From Stenotrophomonas maltophilia (lineage in GTDB: Bacteria; Pseudomonadota; Gammaproteobacteria; Xanthomonadales; Xanthomonadaceae), in the NCBI GenBank assembly GCA_002364755.1, contig DEZI01000030.1:1-64000 (forward strand): a stretch of DNA of 64,000 nt, in the 5' to 3' direction. A program made the translations under genes and the position numbers. The notes under the pieces were generated by a model. It did not search any database and had not been told where the DNA came from. It was given only the letters and a program-made list of their open reading frames with translations. Shown one piece after another: positions 17,156 to 25,889 of the stretch (the first letter of the stretch is position 1; the number at the start of each line of letters is the position of its first letter).

Positions 17156-18060
17156 GCCACGCGTTCGGCGTGGAAGCGGGTGGCCTCCGCCAGCGCGGCA
17201 GGCGCGGCAGCGATCACGTCGAACTCCTCGAAGCCGCTGGCCAGGGTGGCTTCCAGCGCCGCATGCGTACCGGCGATGGCGCGCGAAATGGCCTGCTGCA
17301 TCGTCTCGCCGCGCAGCAGGAAAGACACCACCAGCGACATCAGCACATCACCGGTGCCGGCCACATCCACCGGCAGCAGTGGCGAGGTCCAGCGCCAGGT
17401 TTCTTCGCGGCCAACGGCCAGGGTCACCAGCTCGCCAGGGTTGCCGCCCACGCTGTGCGCGATCACCCACTGCGGGCCACGCGCCAGCAGCGCGCGCGCG
17501 GCGGCGATGGCATCAGCCTCGGCCAGGGCCGGCATGCCGGTCAGGCGATTGAGTTCAAATGCGTTCGGCGTAACCAGCCACGCGTGCGGCAGCAGGCGCT
17601 CGGCGAAGATCGCCTCCAGCCCGGGCTCCACATAGGGACCGGTGTGGGTGTCACCGATCACCGGGTCCAGGCAGTAACGCAGCTGCGGACAGGCCGGCAG
17701 GATCTCGTCCAGCCAGTCGGCGAAGGCGGCACCGTTGGCGGCGCTGCCGAAGTAGCCGGATACCAGCATCTTCGCCCGCTGCGGCAGGCCGCGCTCGCGG
17801 GTGCCGAGCAGCAGGTCGGCGAACCAGTCGGCGGGCAGCACGCGGCCGCGGGTGGTGTCGTAGAACGGCGCATTGCTGAGCAGGACGGTCGGGATTTCCG
17901 CCACGCGCACCCCGAGGGCGCGCATCGGCGGGACGGCGGCGCTGTTGCCGGCGTGGCCGTAGACGAGCTGCGACTGGACGGAGATGACGTCGATCGGCGA
18001 GGGCCCGTCAGGGCGCTGGCGACGGCCGTGGAGCAGGTGGTTGTCGAGGGATTCGCTCAT
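17152..18060 (-). CDS. pdxY: Pyridoxal kinase PdxY
   Basis: Phosphorylates pyridoxal in the vitamin B6 salvage route. The 302-residue ribokinase-fold protein has VISVQSQLVYGHAGNSAA near the N-terminus (the substrate and dimer region), TPNAFELNRLTG in the middle, and the anion-hole/catalytic motif VDVAGTGDVLMS near residue 238. It is the first gene of a two-gene unit with the tyrosine-pathway dehydrogenase; both serve aromatic or PLP-linked metabolism. Upstream lies a 460-bp gene-free region full of repeats. Confidence 0.94.
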   Translation of the reverse strand: MSESLDNHLLHGRRQRPDGPSPIDVISVQSQLVYGHAGNSAAVPPMRALGVRVAEIPTVLLSNAPFYDTTRGRVLPADWFADLLLGTRERGLPQRAKMLVSGYFGSAANGAAFADWLDEILPACPQLRYCLDPVIGDTHTGPYVEPGLEAIFAERLLPHAWLVTPNAFELNRLTGMPALAEADAIAAARALLARGPQWVIAHSVGGNPGELVTLAVGREETWRWTSPLLPVDVAGTGDVLMSLVVSFLLRGETMQQAISRAIAGTHAALEATLASGFEEFDVIAAAPAALAEATRFHAERVA

Positions 18061-18090
18061 GCCCGCATTCTACGCCCAAGGGAATTTTCG

Positions 18091-18109
18091 GCAGGGCTTG
18101 CAGCCCTGC
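18091..18109. repeat. GCAGGGCT hairpin, isolated copy
   Basis: The same 19-nt hairpin found at the end of the composite elements (240-258, 18489-18507) occurs here alone and in the opposite orientation, 30 bp upstream of the pdxY start. Confidence 0.6.
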
Positions 18110-18181
18110 ACCTGCTCGATGCAACGGCAACTGCAGAAGCCAGAGCGGGCTATGCGTGGGATGGCGGGGCGGTGTGGGTGG

Positions 18182-18292
18182 GTGCCGGCCGTTGGTCGGC
18201 ACAATTGTCAGATATCGAATGAATTCATCCACGCATGGCGTGGATCTACTGGGACAGGCGGCTGTTGGTAGGTGCCGACCAACGGTCGGCAC
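18182..18292. repeat. Cluster of three GTAG/GTGCCG-type hairpins
   Basis: GTGCCGGCC/GGTCGGCAC (18182-18202), the ATCCACGC unit (18224-18251) and GTGCCGACC/GGTCGGCAC (18272-18292) follow in a row. The last one also precedes the composite element at 63485-63505, so it travels with that element. Confidence 0.7.
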
Positions 18293-18339
18293 CCACCAAA
18301 GCAGAACGCTGTTCCGACAGATCGCGGCAAACTGTCGAA

Positions 18340-18507
18340 GGCGGGGTGGGTCCGGTTGAGGGGCGTGAGCCGCATGGATGCGGCGACCGAGCTTACAGGG
18401 ACGTACTTGCAGCGTCCCCCTCAACCGGACCCACCCCGCCAACCCGCGGATAGCCAGCTTTTGAATTTGACGTTGATCTGCAGCAGGTGCAGGGCTGCAA
18501 GCCCTGC
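18340..18507. repeat. Composite cloverleaf-like intergenic element, copy B
   Basis: A perfect 24-bp stem (18340-18363 with 18417-18440) encloses two hairpins. One is GCCGCAT/ATGCGGC with a 2-nt loop (18369-18384). The other is GGGACG/CGTCCC with a 9-nt loop (18398-18418). After it come TTGAAT, TTGACG, TTGATC hexamers (18461-18478) and the GCAGGGCT hairpin (18489-18507). Copies A (1-262) and C (63534-63700) share this order. Nothing in it looks protein-coding. Confidence 0.75.
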
Positions 18508-18520
18508 AAACCCAAACCCC

Positions 18521-19720
18521 TCAGTGAGCAGCAGGACGCGACGGCGGCAGCCACGCCGCGATGATGCCCAGCAGCGGCAGGAACGCGGTCAGCTGGTACA
18601 CGTACTCGATACTGGTCTTGTCCGCCAGCAGACCCAGCACCGCTGCACCCAGCCCACCCATGCCGAACGCGAAGCCGAAGAACAGCCCCGACACCATGCC
18701 GATGCGGTGCGGCATCATCTCCTGCGCATACACCACGATGGCCGAGAACGCCGACGACAGCACGAAGCCGATCAGCACCGCCAGCACCGTCGTCCAGAAC
18801 AGATCCGCATGCGGCAGCGCCAACGCGAACGGCGCCACGCCCAGGATCGAGGTCCAGATGATCGGCTTGCGGCCGATGCGGTCACCCAGCGGGCCACCAA
18901 GGAAACCACCCGCCGCCGACGCCACCAGGAACGCGAACAGGTGCAGCTGCGCCTGCGCCACCGGAATGCCGAAGTGGTGCATCAGGTAGAAAGTGAAGTA
19001 ACTGCCGATGCTGGCCATGTAGAAGTACTTGCTGAAGATCAGCACCAGCAGGATCACCATCACCCGGGCCACGGTGCGGGTCGGATGACGCGGAGCGATC
19101 GATGCCTGCCCGACCGGACGCGGGGCGCCCAGGTGCAGTGCATACCAGCGGCTGACATGGGTCAGCAGGGCGATGCCGATCAGCGCGGCGCCGGCAAACC
19201 AGGAGGCGGCGTGCTGGCCGTACGGCACGATCACCGCGGCGGCGATCAGCGGGCCCAGGGCAGTACCGAAGTTGCCGCCGACCTGGAACACCGACTGGGC
19301 AAGCCCGTGGCGGCCACCGGAAGCCAGCCGTGCGATGCGCGAGGCTTCCGGGTGGAAGATGGCCGAACCGATCCCGACCATGGCCGCAGCCAGCAGCACC
19401 ATCGCGTAGTTCGGCGCGAAGCCGAGCAGCAGCATGCCGCACAGGGTCGACGCCATGCCGATCGGCAGCGAGTACGGCGCCGGCTTGCGGTCTGTGACCA
19501 GGCCGACCAGCGGCTGGAAGATCGACGCGGTCAGCTGGTAGGTCAACGTGATCAGGCCGATCTGGGTGAAGCTGAGGTTGAAGCCTCCCTTGATCACCGG
19601 ATAGATGGCCAGGATCAGCGACTGCATCATGTCGTTGACCATGTGGGAGGTGGAAATCGCTGCCAGCACGCCGCGGGTCGAGCTGCGGACGGTGGGCGCG
19701 GGTGTAGCCAGGCTGGACAT
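18521..19720 (-). CDS. Major facilitator transporter, fosmidomycin-resistance (Fsr)-like
   Basis: A 399-residue protein with about twelve hydrophobic segments. The opening ISTSHMVNDMMQSLILAIYPVIK and the GIGSAIFHPEASRIARLASGG block closely resemble Fsr-type MFS antiporters. It would export a small compound at the inner membrane, but the substrate is not determined by sequence. It is transcribed away from an AraC-family regulator with about 70 bp between the starts, which suggests local control. The stop lies directly beside composite element B. Confidence 0.88.
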   Translation of the reverse strand: MSSLATPAPTVRSSTRGVLAAISTSHMVNDMMQSLILAIYPVIKGGFNLSFTQIGLITLTYQLTASIFQPLVGLVTDRKPAPYSLPIGMASTLCGMLLLGFAPNYAMVLLAAAMVGIGSAIFHPEASRIARLASGGRHGLAQSVFQVGGNFGTALGPLIAAAVIVPYGQHAASWFAGAALIGIALLTHVSRWYALHLGAPRPVGQASIAPRHPTRTVARVMVILLVLIFSKYFYMASIGSYFTFYLMHHFGIPVAQAQLHLFAFLVASAAGGFLGGPLGDRIGRKPIIWTSILGVAPFALALPHADLFWTTVLAVLIGFVLSSAFSAIVVYAQEMMPHRIGMVSGLFFGFAFGMGGLGAAVLGLLADKTSIEYVYQLTAFLPLLGIIAAWLPPSRPAAH

Positions 19721-19793
19721 GGTGCGCAGTCAGGTTGGGGGCGAGGCCTGCATGCTACGGTGCCCTCCCCCTCCCTTCCGCCGCGTTCTGGTC

Positions 19794-20591
19794 ATGCCAT
19801 ATCGCAAAAAGGACACTCCCTGCACGATCCGGGAGTTCGCGCCCTGGAATGAGGTGCCCGGCCACCGGCCGGTGACCTGCCGGGTCAAGGATTACCCGGC
19901 CGGCACCCGGGTGTCGCCACACCGCCATCGCCGCCACCAGCTGGTCTATGCCATGTCCGGCCTGATGGTGGTGCGCTCGGAAGTCGGCCGCTGGGTAGTG
20001 CCCTCCACTCGTGCCATCTGGATGCCGGCCGGCATGGCCCATGCGGTGGACTGCATCGCCGACGTGCACATGCGCAGCCTGTACATCGACCCGGCATTCG
20101 CTCCGCAGCTGGCCACCGAGGCCTTTGCGGTGCAGGTGGCGCCGCTCCTGCGCGAGCTGCTGCATGCAGCGACCCTCATCGAGGGCGAGCACGAGGACGA
20201 CAGCCGCGATGGCCGCGTGGTGCGCCTGCTGCTGGATGAACTCCACCGCATGGACGTGCTGCCCCTACATTTGCCGACCCCGGTCGATCCGCGGCTGCAG
20301 CGCATCTGCCAGCACATCCAGAAGCATCCCGGCGACGAAGCCACGCTGCAGGACTGGGCCGAAGCCCTGGCAGTGGACGTGAAGACCATCCAGCGCCACT
20401 TCGCCAGCGAACTGGGCATGACCTTCGGCCAGTGGCGGCAACAGGCGCGCCTGCTTGCCGCGATGGAGCGCCTGGCGGTTGGCGAGAAAGTCATCGATGT
20501 GGCGCTGGCGATGGGCTATGACAGCCCCAGCGCCTTCACCAGCATGTTCAAGCGTCAGCTGGGGCAGACGCCGGCGGCGTTTTTCCGCTGA
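19794..20591 (+). CDS. AraC-family transcriptional regulator
   Basis: The 265-residue protein has an N-terminal cupin-like sensing domain (PAGTRVSPHRHRRHQLVYAM, with the His-rich metal/ligand motif). The C-terminal double helix-turn-helix runs from about residue 165 (LQRICQHIQKHP), with VKTIQRHFASELGMTF and the conserved VALAMGYDSPSAFTSMFKRQLGQTP. ATG at 19752 is an alternative start adding 14 residues. It faces the MFS pump gene and is the likely regulator of it, by position only. Confidence 0.92.
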   Translation: MPYRKKDTPCTIREFAPWNEVPGHRPVTCRVKDYPAGTRVSPHRHRRHQLVYAMSGLMVVRSEVGRWVVPSTRAIWMPAGMAHAVDCIADVHMRSLYIDPAFAPQLATEAFAVQVAPLLRELLHAATLIEGEHEDDSRDGRVVRLLLDELHRMDVLPLHLPTPVDPRLQRICQHIQKHPGDEATLQDWAEALAVDVKTIQRHFASELGMTFGQWRQQARLLAAMERLAVGEKVIDVALAMGYDSPSAFTSMFKRQLGQTPAAFFR

Positions 20592-20605
20592 TTCGGCAAA
20601 CCGCA

Positions 20606-20720
20606 TCCACGCATGGCGTGGGTCTACCAGAGGACAGCCCCGTGGCAGCGCCGGGCCATGCCCGGCGGAATGCGTGCGACGCGCGCAAACGAAAAACGCC
20701 GGGCATGGCCCGGCGCTACC
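20606..20720. repeat. SMAG-like repeats: one ATCCACGC unit and an inverted CGCCGGGC pair
   Basis: The ATCCACGC hairpin (20606-20628) is followed by two CGCCGGGC hairpins in opposite orientation (20646-20720). They fill the gap between the AraC gene and the convergent dnaJ stop. Either could serve as an RNA 3' end. Confidence 0.7.
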
Positions 20721-20743
20721 GTTCTACGTTTTCGTTCAAGAAC

Positions 20744-21871
20744 TCAGGACGTCATGCGGTCCCAGAAGCCCTTCACGCCATCCATGAAGGTGGCTGACTT
20801 CGGCGAATGCTTGCGCGCTTCCTCGCCGACGAAGGTGGCTTCGAACTGCTCAAGCAGCTTGCGCTGGTCGTTGGTCAGGTTCACCGGGGTTTCCACCACC
20901 ACGCGGCAGTAGAGGTCGCCTTCGCTGCGGCTGCGCACCGAACGCACGCCCTTGCCGCGCAGGCGGAACAGCTTGCCGGTCTGGGTTTCGGCCGGAATGC
21001 GGATTTCCGCTTCGCCGCCGAGGGTGGCCACGCGCACGGTGTCGCCCAGCGCGGCCTGCGAGATGCGGATCGGCACTTCGCAGTGCAGGTCGTCGCCGTC
21101 GCGCTGGAAGATGTGGTGCTCGCGCACGCGCACTTCCACGTACAGGTCGCCCGGCGGCGTACCGGCGGGGCCGGCCTCGCCTTCGCCCTGCAGGCGGATG
21201 CGGTCGCCGGTATCGACGCCGGCCGGCACCTTCACCGACAGCACCTTGTCTTCCTCGATGCGGCCGTTGCCGTGGCAGGTCTTGCACGGCTTGGCGATGA
21301 TCTGGCCACGGCCGTTGCAGTGGTGGCAGGCCTGCTGCATGGCAAAGATGCCGCGCTGGATGCGCACCTGGCCGCGGCCATGGCAGACGTTGCAAGTCTC
21401 GACCTTGCCGTCTTCGGAGCCACTGCCATCGCAGTCGCCACACTCGGCCAGGGTCGGGATCTCGATCCGGCGTTCGACGCCGCGCACGGCTTCTTCCAGG
21501 TCCAGTTCCATCACGTAGCCGATGTCGGCACCGCGACGGGCCTGGCGCTGACCGCCACCGCCGCCACCAAAGATGTTGCCGAAGATATCGCCGAAGATAT
21601 CGTTCATGTCCGGGCCGCCCGGACCACCGCCGCCGCCCATGCCGTGCTCGAACGCGGCGTGGCCGTGGGCATCGTACATGCGGCGCTTGTTGCTGTCGGA
21701 CAGCGTTTCGTAGGCTTCCTTGCACTCCTTGAAGGAGGCTTCGGCGGCCGTATCACCCGGGTTGCGGTCCGGGTGGAACTTCATGGCACAGCGACGGTAG
21801 GCCTTCTTCAGCTCTTCGTCGGTGGCGGTGCGGGCAACGCCCAGCACTTCGTAGTAATCGCGCTTGCTCAT
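20744..21871 (-). CDS. dnaJ: Chaperone DnaJ (Hsp40)
   Basis: Co-chaperone that delivers clients to DnaK and stimulates its ATPase. The 375 residues show the J domain with KFHPDRNPG (HPD motif, about residue 33), a Gly/Phe-rich linker (about 75-110), the zinc domain with four CxxCxGxG repeats (CGDCDGSG, CNVCHGRG, CHHCNGRG, CKTCHGNG), and a C-terminal substrate-binding domain. It follows dnaK with about 150 bp between them and completes the hrcA-grpE-dnaK-dnaJ cluster. Confidence 0.98.
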   Translation of the reverse strand: MSKRDYYEVLGVARTATDEELKKAYRRCAMKFHPDRNPGDTAAEASFKECKEAYETLSDSNKRRMYDAHGHAAFEHGMGGGGGPGGPDMNDIFGDIFGNIFGGGGGGQRQARRGADIGYVMELDLEEAVRGVERRIEIPTLAECGDCDGSGSEDGKVETCNVCHGRGQVRIQRGIFAMQQACHHCNGRGQIIAKPCKTCHGNGRIEEDKVLSVKVPAGVDTGDRIRLQGEGEAGPAGTPPGDLYVEVRVREHHIFQRDGDDLHCEVPIRISQAALGDTVRVATLGGEAEIRIPAETQTGKLFRLRGKGVRSVRSRSEGDLYCRVVVETPVNLTNDQRKLLEQFEATFVGEEARKHSPKSATFMDGVKGFWDRMTS

Positions 21872-22025
21872 AGGGTGAATCAGTTTCCGGAAAGTCGGGA
21901 TTCGTCAAAGCGGAAGAGCGGAACCAGGTCCGCTCTTGCGTCGGGCGCCCCGACACGCCGGGCGGCGGTCAGGACCCTGGTACGACAACGGGACGCTGGC
22001 AGGCAGCGCCCCGTGTCGGTCCGGA

Positions 22026-23948
22026 TCAGGACTTCTTGTCGTCCTTGACTTCGGTGAACTCGGCGTCCACCACGTCATCCGCTGCCTTGCCTGCGTTGCC
22101 GGCATCGCCACCCGGGGCACCGCCCTGGTCGGCCGAAGCCGCGGCGAACAGCGCCTGGCCGGCTTCTTCCAGCACCTTCGACTTGGCTTCGATCTGTGCC
22201 TTGTCGTCGCCCTTCATCGCGGTTTCCAGATCGGCCAGAGCCGCCTCGACCTTGCCGATGACATCGCCGCCGACCTTGCTGCCGTGCTCGGTGATGGCGC
22301 TGCGGGTGCCGTGGATCAGGGCATCGGCCTGGTTGCGGGCCTGCACCAGTTCCTGGAACTTCTTGTCTTCGTCGCGGTTGGCTTCCGCGTCGGCGACCAT
22401 GCGTGCGATCTCTTCCTCGGACAGACCCGAACCGGCCTTGATCTCGACCTTCTGTTCCTTGTTGGTCTTCTTGTCCTTGGCCGACACGTGCAGGATGCCG
22501 TTGGCGTCGATGTCGAAGGACACTTCCACCTGCGGCAGGCCGCGCGGGGCCGGCTCGATGCCGGACAGGTCGAACTTGGCCAGCGACTTGTTGAAGCGGG
22601 CCTGCTCGCGCTCACCCTGCAGCACGTGCACGGTCACGGCCGACTGGTTGTCCTCGGCGGTGGAGAACACCTGCGAGGCCTTGGTCGGGATGGTGGTGTT
22701 CTTCTCGATGATCTTGGTGAACACGCCACCCATGGTCTCGATGCCCAGCGACAGCGGGGTCACGTCCAGCAGCAGCACGTCCTTGACGTCGCCGCCCAGC
22801 ACGCCGCCCTGGATCGCCGCACCCAGTGCCACGGCTTCGTCCGGGTTGACGTCCTTGCGCGGTTCCTTGCCGAAGAACTCGGTCACCGCCTGCTGCACCT
22901 TCGGCATGCGGGTCTGGCCACCGACCAGGATCACTTCGCTGATGTCGCTCGAACGCAGGCCGGCATCGTTCAGGGCGACGCGGCACGGCTCGATCGACTT
23001 CTTGATCAGCTCGTCGACCAGCGATTCCAGCTTGGCGCGGGTCAGCTTGATGTTCAGGTGCTTCGGACCCGAGGCATCAGCGGTGACGTACGGCAGGTTC
23101 ACTTCGGTCTGCTGGGCGCTGGACAGCTCGATCTTGGCGCGCTCGGCGGCGTCCTTCAGGCGCTGCAGGGCCAGCGGATCCTTGCGCAGGTCGATGCCCT
23201 GGTCCTTGTTGAACTCTTCAACCAGGTACTCGATGACGCGGTTGTCGAAATCTTCGCCGCCCAGGAAGGTATCGCCGTTGGTGGCCAGCACTTCGAACTG
23301 CTTCTCACCGTCGACGTTGGCGATCTCGATCACCGAGACGTCGAAGGTGCCGCCGCCCAGGTCGTACACCACGATCTTGCGATCCTTGTTGTCGCCCTTG
23401 TCCAGGCCATAGGCCAGCGCGGCCGCGGTCGGCTCGTTGATGATGCGCTTGACGTCCAGGCCGGCGATGCGGCCGGCGTCCTTGGTCGCCTGGCGCTGGC
23501 TGTCGTTGAAGTAGGCCGGCACGGTGATGACTGCTTCGGTGACCTTCTCACCGAGGAAGTCCTCGGCGGTCTTCTTCATCTTTTCCAGCACCTTGGCCGA
23601 GATTTCCTGCGGCGCCATCTTCCTGGCATCGCTGGTCGACACCCAGGCGTCGCCATTGTCATGGGCCAGGATGCTGTACGGGACGTGGGCGATGTCCTTC
23701 TGCACTTCAGCGTCGGTGAACTTGCGGCCGATCAGGCGCTTCACCGCGTAGAAGGTGTTCTTGGGGTTGGTGACGGCCTGGCGCTTGGCCGAGGCGCCAA
23801 CCAGGACTTCGCCGTCCTTGGTGTAGGCGACGATCGACGGGGTGGTGCGATCGCCTTCCGAATTCTCGATGACGCGGGCCTTGCCGCCGTCCATGATCGC
23901 CACGCACGAGTTGGTGGTGCCGAGGTCGATACCAATGATCTTGCCCAT
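22026..23948 (-). CDS. dnaK: Chaperone DnaK (Hsp70)
   Basis: ATP-dependent folding chaperone, 640 aa. The ATG at 23948 gives the canonical MGKIIGIDLGTTNSCVA start; a longer frame upstream is ignored. The nucleotide-binding domain covers about residues 1-385, with VYDLGGGTFDVSV and ILVGGQTRMPKVQ. The substrate-binding domain follows (LLLDVTPLSLGIETMGG). The C-terminal lid ends with an acidic tail, TEVKDDKKS. It lies between grpE and dnaJ. The 183 bp before it hold a GC hairpin repeat (24079-24098). Confidence 0.99.
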   Translation of the reverse strand: MGKIIGIDLGTTNSCVAIMDGGKARVIENSEGDRTTPSIVAYTKDGEVLVGASAKRQAVTNPKNTFYAVKRLIGRKFTDAEVQKDIAHVPYSILAHDNGDAWVSTSDARKMAPQEISAKVLEKMKKTAEDFLGEKVTEAVITVPAYFNDSQRQATKDAGRIAGLDVKRIINEPTAAALAYGLDKGDNKDRKIVVYDLGGGTFDVSVIEIANVDGEKQFEVLATNGDTFLGGEDFDNRVIEYLVEEFNKDQGIDLRKDPLALQRLKDAAERAKIELSSAQQTEVNLPYVTADASGPKHLNIKLTRAKLESLVDELIKKSIEPCRVALNDAGLRSSDISEVILVGGQTRMPKVQQAVTEFFGKEPRKDVNPDEAVALGAAIQGGVLGGDVKDVLLLDVTPLSLGIETMGGVFTKIIEKNTTIPTKASQVFSTAEDNQSAVTVHVLQGEREQARFNKSLAKFDLSGIEPAPRGLPQVEVSFDIDANGILHVSAKDKKTNKEQKVEIKAGSGLSEEEIARMVADAEANRDEDKKFQELVQARNQADALIHGTRSAITEHGSKVGGDVIGKVEAALADLETAMKGDDKAQIEAKSKVLEEAGQALFAAASADQGGAPGGDAGNAGKAADDVVDAEFTEVKDDKKS

Positions 23949-24078
23949 GTGGGAGACTCCTGAAGAATGCTTGTTGGTGTCAATCCGGCCAGTCGGCCGG
24001 TGGATGAATGGGATGTGGGGGAGGCTCGTGGAACATTCAAGCCACCCCCCGAACGCTGTGTTCAACCGTTCAAAGTGC

Positions 24079-24098
24079 GCCGGGCCTGGCCCGGCTAC
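24079..24098. repeat. Short GC hairpin repeat in the grpE-dnaK gap
   Basis: GCCGGGCCTGGCCCGGC followed by TAC: a degenerate member of the GTAG repeat group, located between the grpE stop and the dnaK start. It could affect message processing within the heat-shock operon. Confidence 0.45.
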
Positions 24099-24131
24099 CT
24101 GACGGCGATGGGCCGTTGCCGGCCCGGCGCG

Positions 24132-24647
24132 TCAGTCGGCAGCCACCACCACCAGCGCCGGCCGCAGCAGGCGCTCGTTGAGCAGGTAGCCCTTCTGGAA
24201 CACGGTCACCACGCTGCCCGGGGCCGCGTCGGGGGCCGGCACCTGGCTGATGGCCTGGTGGTGTTCCGGGTTGAACGCCTGGCCGGTCGGGTCCAGCAGG
24301 ACCAGGCCGTTGTCGGCGGCGACCTTCAGCAGCTGCCTGTAGGTCATCTCCAGCCCCTCGCGCAGCGGGTTGGCATCGTCGCCGGCGGCCTTCAGGCCGG
24401 CATCCAGGCTGTCAAACACCGGCAGCAGCTCGCCCAGCAGCTTCTCGTTGGCGAACTTGCGCGCCTGCTCGATGTCGCGGGCCACGCGCTTGCGCTGGTT
24501 CTCCAGGTCGGCGCGCTCACGCAGCGCATCGGCCTTGACCTGCTCGACTTCGGCGCGCAGGCGCTCCACTTCGTCATGGGTGCCCGCGGCAGCGGCCGCA
24601 TCGGCGGCGCTCTGCTGGGCTTCGATATCTGGCTGTTCTTGGTTCAT
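24132..24647 (-). CDS. grpE: Nucleotide exchange factor GrpE
   Basis: Releases ADP from DnaK. The 171-residue product has an acidic, Gln-rich N-terminus, a long coiled coil (about residues 30-85, DEVERLRAEVEQVKADALRE), and the C-terminal beta domain with GLEMTYRQLLKV, NPEHHQAISQVP and GYLLNERLLRPALVVV. ATG at 24647 was chosen over 24668 because it gives the usual MNQEQP-like start. It is placed between hrcA and dnaK. Confidence 0.97.
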   Translation of the reverse strand: MNQEQPDIEAQQSAADAAAAAGTHDEVERLRAEVEQVKADALRERADLENQRKRVARDIEQARKFANEKLLGELLPVFDSLDAGLKAAGDDANPLREGLEMTYRQLLKVAADNGLVLLDPTGQAFNPEHHQAISQVPAPDAAPGSVVTVFQKGYLLNERLLRPALVVVAAD

Positions 24648-24710
24648 GTCTGGGTCCCTGGCGGTCACTCTCCGCCTCCACCCACCCTAGTGTGGGCGGG
24701 ATGCTGCGTT

Positions 24711-25775
24711 TCAAGCGTCTGCCGGCCCCGGACCGCGTCCCGGAGGCGAAAAGGCCGCCCCGAGCACGTCCGCGGTGGCCTGGACCAGTGGAATCATCCG
24801 GTCGTAGGCCATCCGCTTGGGCCCGATCACCCCCAGCACGCCCAGCACCTGGCCGTTGGCGGTGTAGGGCGCGGTGACCAGCGAGACCGCCTGCAGCGGC
24901 ATCATCCCGGTCTCTTCGCCGATGAAGATGCGCACGCCTGGGGCCTGGATGGTCCGCTCCAGCAGCTGCAGGATCTCGCGCTTGCTGGAGAACAGCTCGA
25001 ACAGCTCGCGCAGGCGCTCCAGGTCCGACAGGTCCTGCACCCCCATCAACCGGGTCTGCCCGGCTACCAGCATGTCGTCGGCCGGTGGCTGCAGGGCCTG
25101 CTCGGCCAGCTCGATGCTGTGCGCCAGCAGCTGTTCCAGCTCGGACCGGGCGTCGCGCAGCTCCAGCAGCAAGCGGGTGCGGATCTCGGCCAGCGGCAGG
25201 CCGGCGAAATGGGCGTTGAGGTAGTTGGCCACCTGTTCCAGCTGACCCGGCTCGAAGCCCTGGCGGGTCTCGATGACCCGGTTCTGCACCTCGTTGTCGG
25301 CAAACACCAGGATCGCCAGCACCCGGCGGCCGTCCAGGGCCACGAAATCGATCTGGCGGAAGGCGAACTGCTCGCGCCGCGGCGCGCTGACCACGCCGAC
25401 GAAGTGGCTCATCGCCGACAGCAGCTCCGAGGCGCTGCCGAGCAGGGCCTGGGTGCTGCCGCCACCGGCCAGCTCATGGCGCAGGCGGGCCAGTTCGCCC
25501 TCGCCCGGCGGCTGCATCTGCAGCAGGCTGTCGACGAACACCCGGTAGCCGTGCGCGGTCGGGATGCGCCCGGCCGAGGTATGCGGCGACGCCAGCAGGC
25601 CCAGGTCCTCCAGGTCGCCCAGAATGTTGCGGATGGTGGCCGGGCTGACCTCCAGGCCCGCCACGCGCGCCAGCGTCTGCGAGCCGACCGGCTCACCGTC
25701 CTGGATGTAACGCGCGATCAGCGTGCGCAATAGATGGCGCGCACGCGGGGCAAGCTGGTCAGCGGAACCGTGCAT
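24711..25775 (-). CDS. hrcA: Heat-inducible transcription repressor HrcA
   Basis: HrcA represses chaperone genes by binding CIRCE operators (TTAGCACTC-N9-GAGTGCTAA). The 354-residue protein has the N-terminal winged helix (ARHLLRTLIARYIQDGEPVGSQTLA through SPATIRNILGDLEDLGLL), followed by the GRIPTAHGYRVFVD block and a GAF-like domain with a long helical insertion. It is the first gene of the heat-shock cluster. I see no CIRCE in the 114 bp upstream, so its targets may lie elsewhere (for example groESL). A sigma-32-like promoter precedes it. Confidence 0.96.
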   Translation of the reverse strand: MHGSADQLAPRARHLLRTLIARYIQDGEPVGSQTLARVAGLEVSPATIRNILGDLEDLGLLASPHTSAGRIPTAHGYRVFVDSLLQMQPPGEGELARLRHELAGGGSTQALLGSASELLSAMSHFVGVVSAPRREQFAFRQIDFVALDGRRVLAILVFADNEVQNRVIETRQGFEPGQLEQVANYLNAHFAGLPLAEIRTRLLLELRDARSELEQLLAHSIELAEQALQPPADDMLVAGQTRLMGVQDLSDLERLRELFELFSSKREILQLLERTIQAPGVRIFIGEETGMMPLQAVSLVTAPYTANGQVLGVLGVIGPKRMAYDRMIPLVQATADVLGAAFSPPGRGPGPADA

Positions 25776-25800
25776 GGAATCAACCTGTGAGACACGGAGA

Positions 25801-25832
25801 CTAGATAATGGCGGTGCGTCGCCTTGGCAAGT
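25801..25832 (-). promoter_or_regulatory. Predicted sigma-32 (heat shock) promoter of hrcA-grpE-dnaK-dnaJ
   Basis: On the minus strand CTTGCCA is followed after 13 nt by CCATTAT, close to the sigma-32 pattern CTTGAAA-N13-CCCCATNT. The same bases read as a sigma-70 candidate, TTGCCA-N17-TATCTA. It lies about 25-55 bp upstream of the hrcA ATG. Inference from consensus only. Confidence 0.55.
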
Positions 25833-25889
25833 CATTGGACCACCCCGCCGCGCGTGCTAGCGTTGCGCGGCTCAGACACCCCTGTACCC

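Noticed and set aside
25776..25889. LexA box or CIRCE between hrcA and recN
   Set aside because: No CTG-N10-CAG or TTAGCACTC-N9-GAGTGCTAA match could be found by eye.
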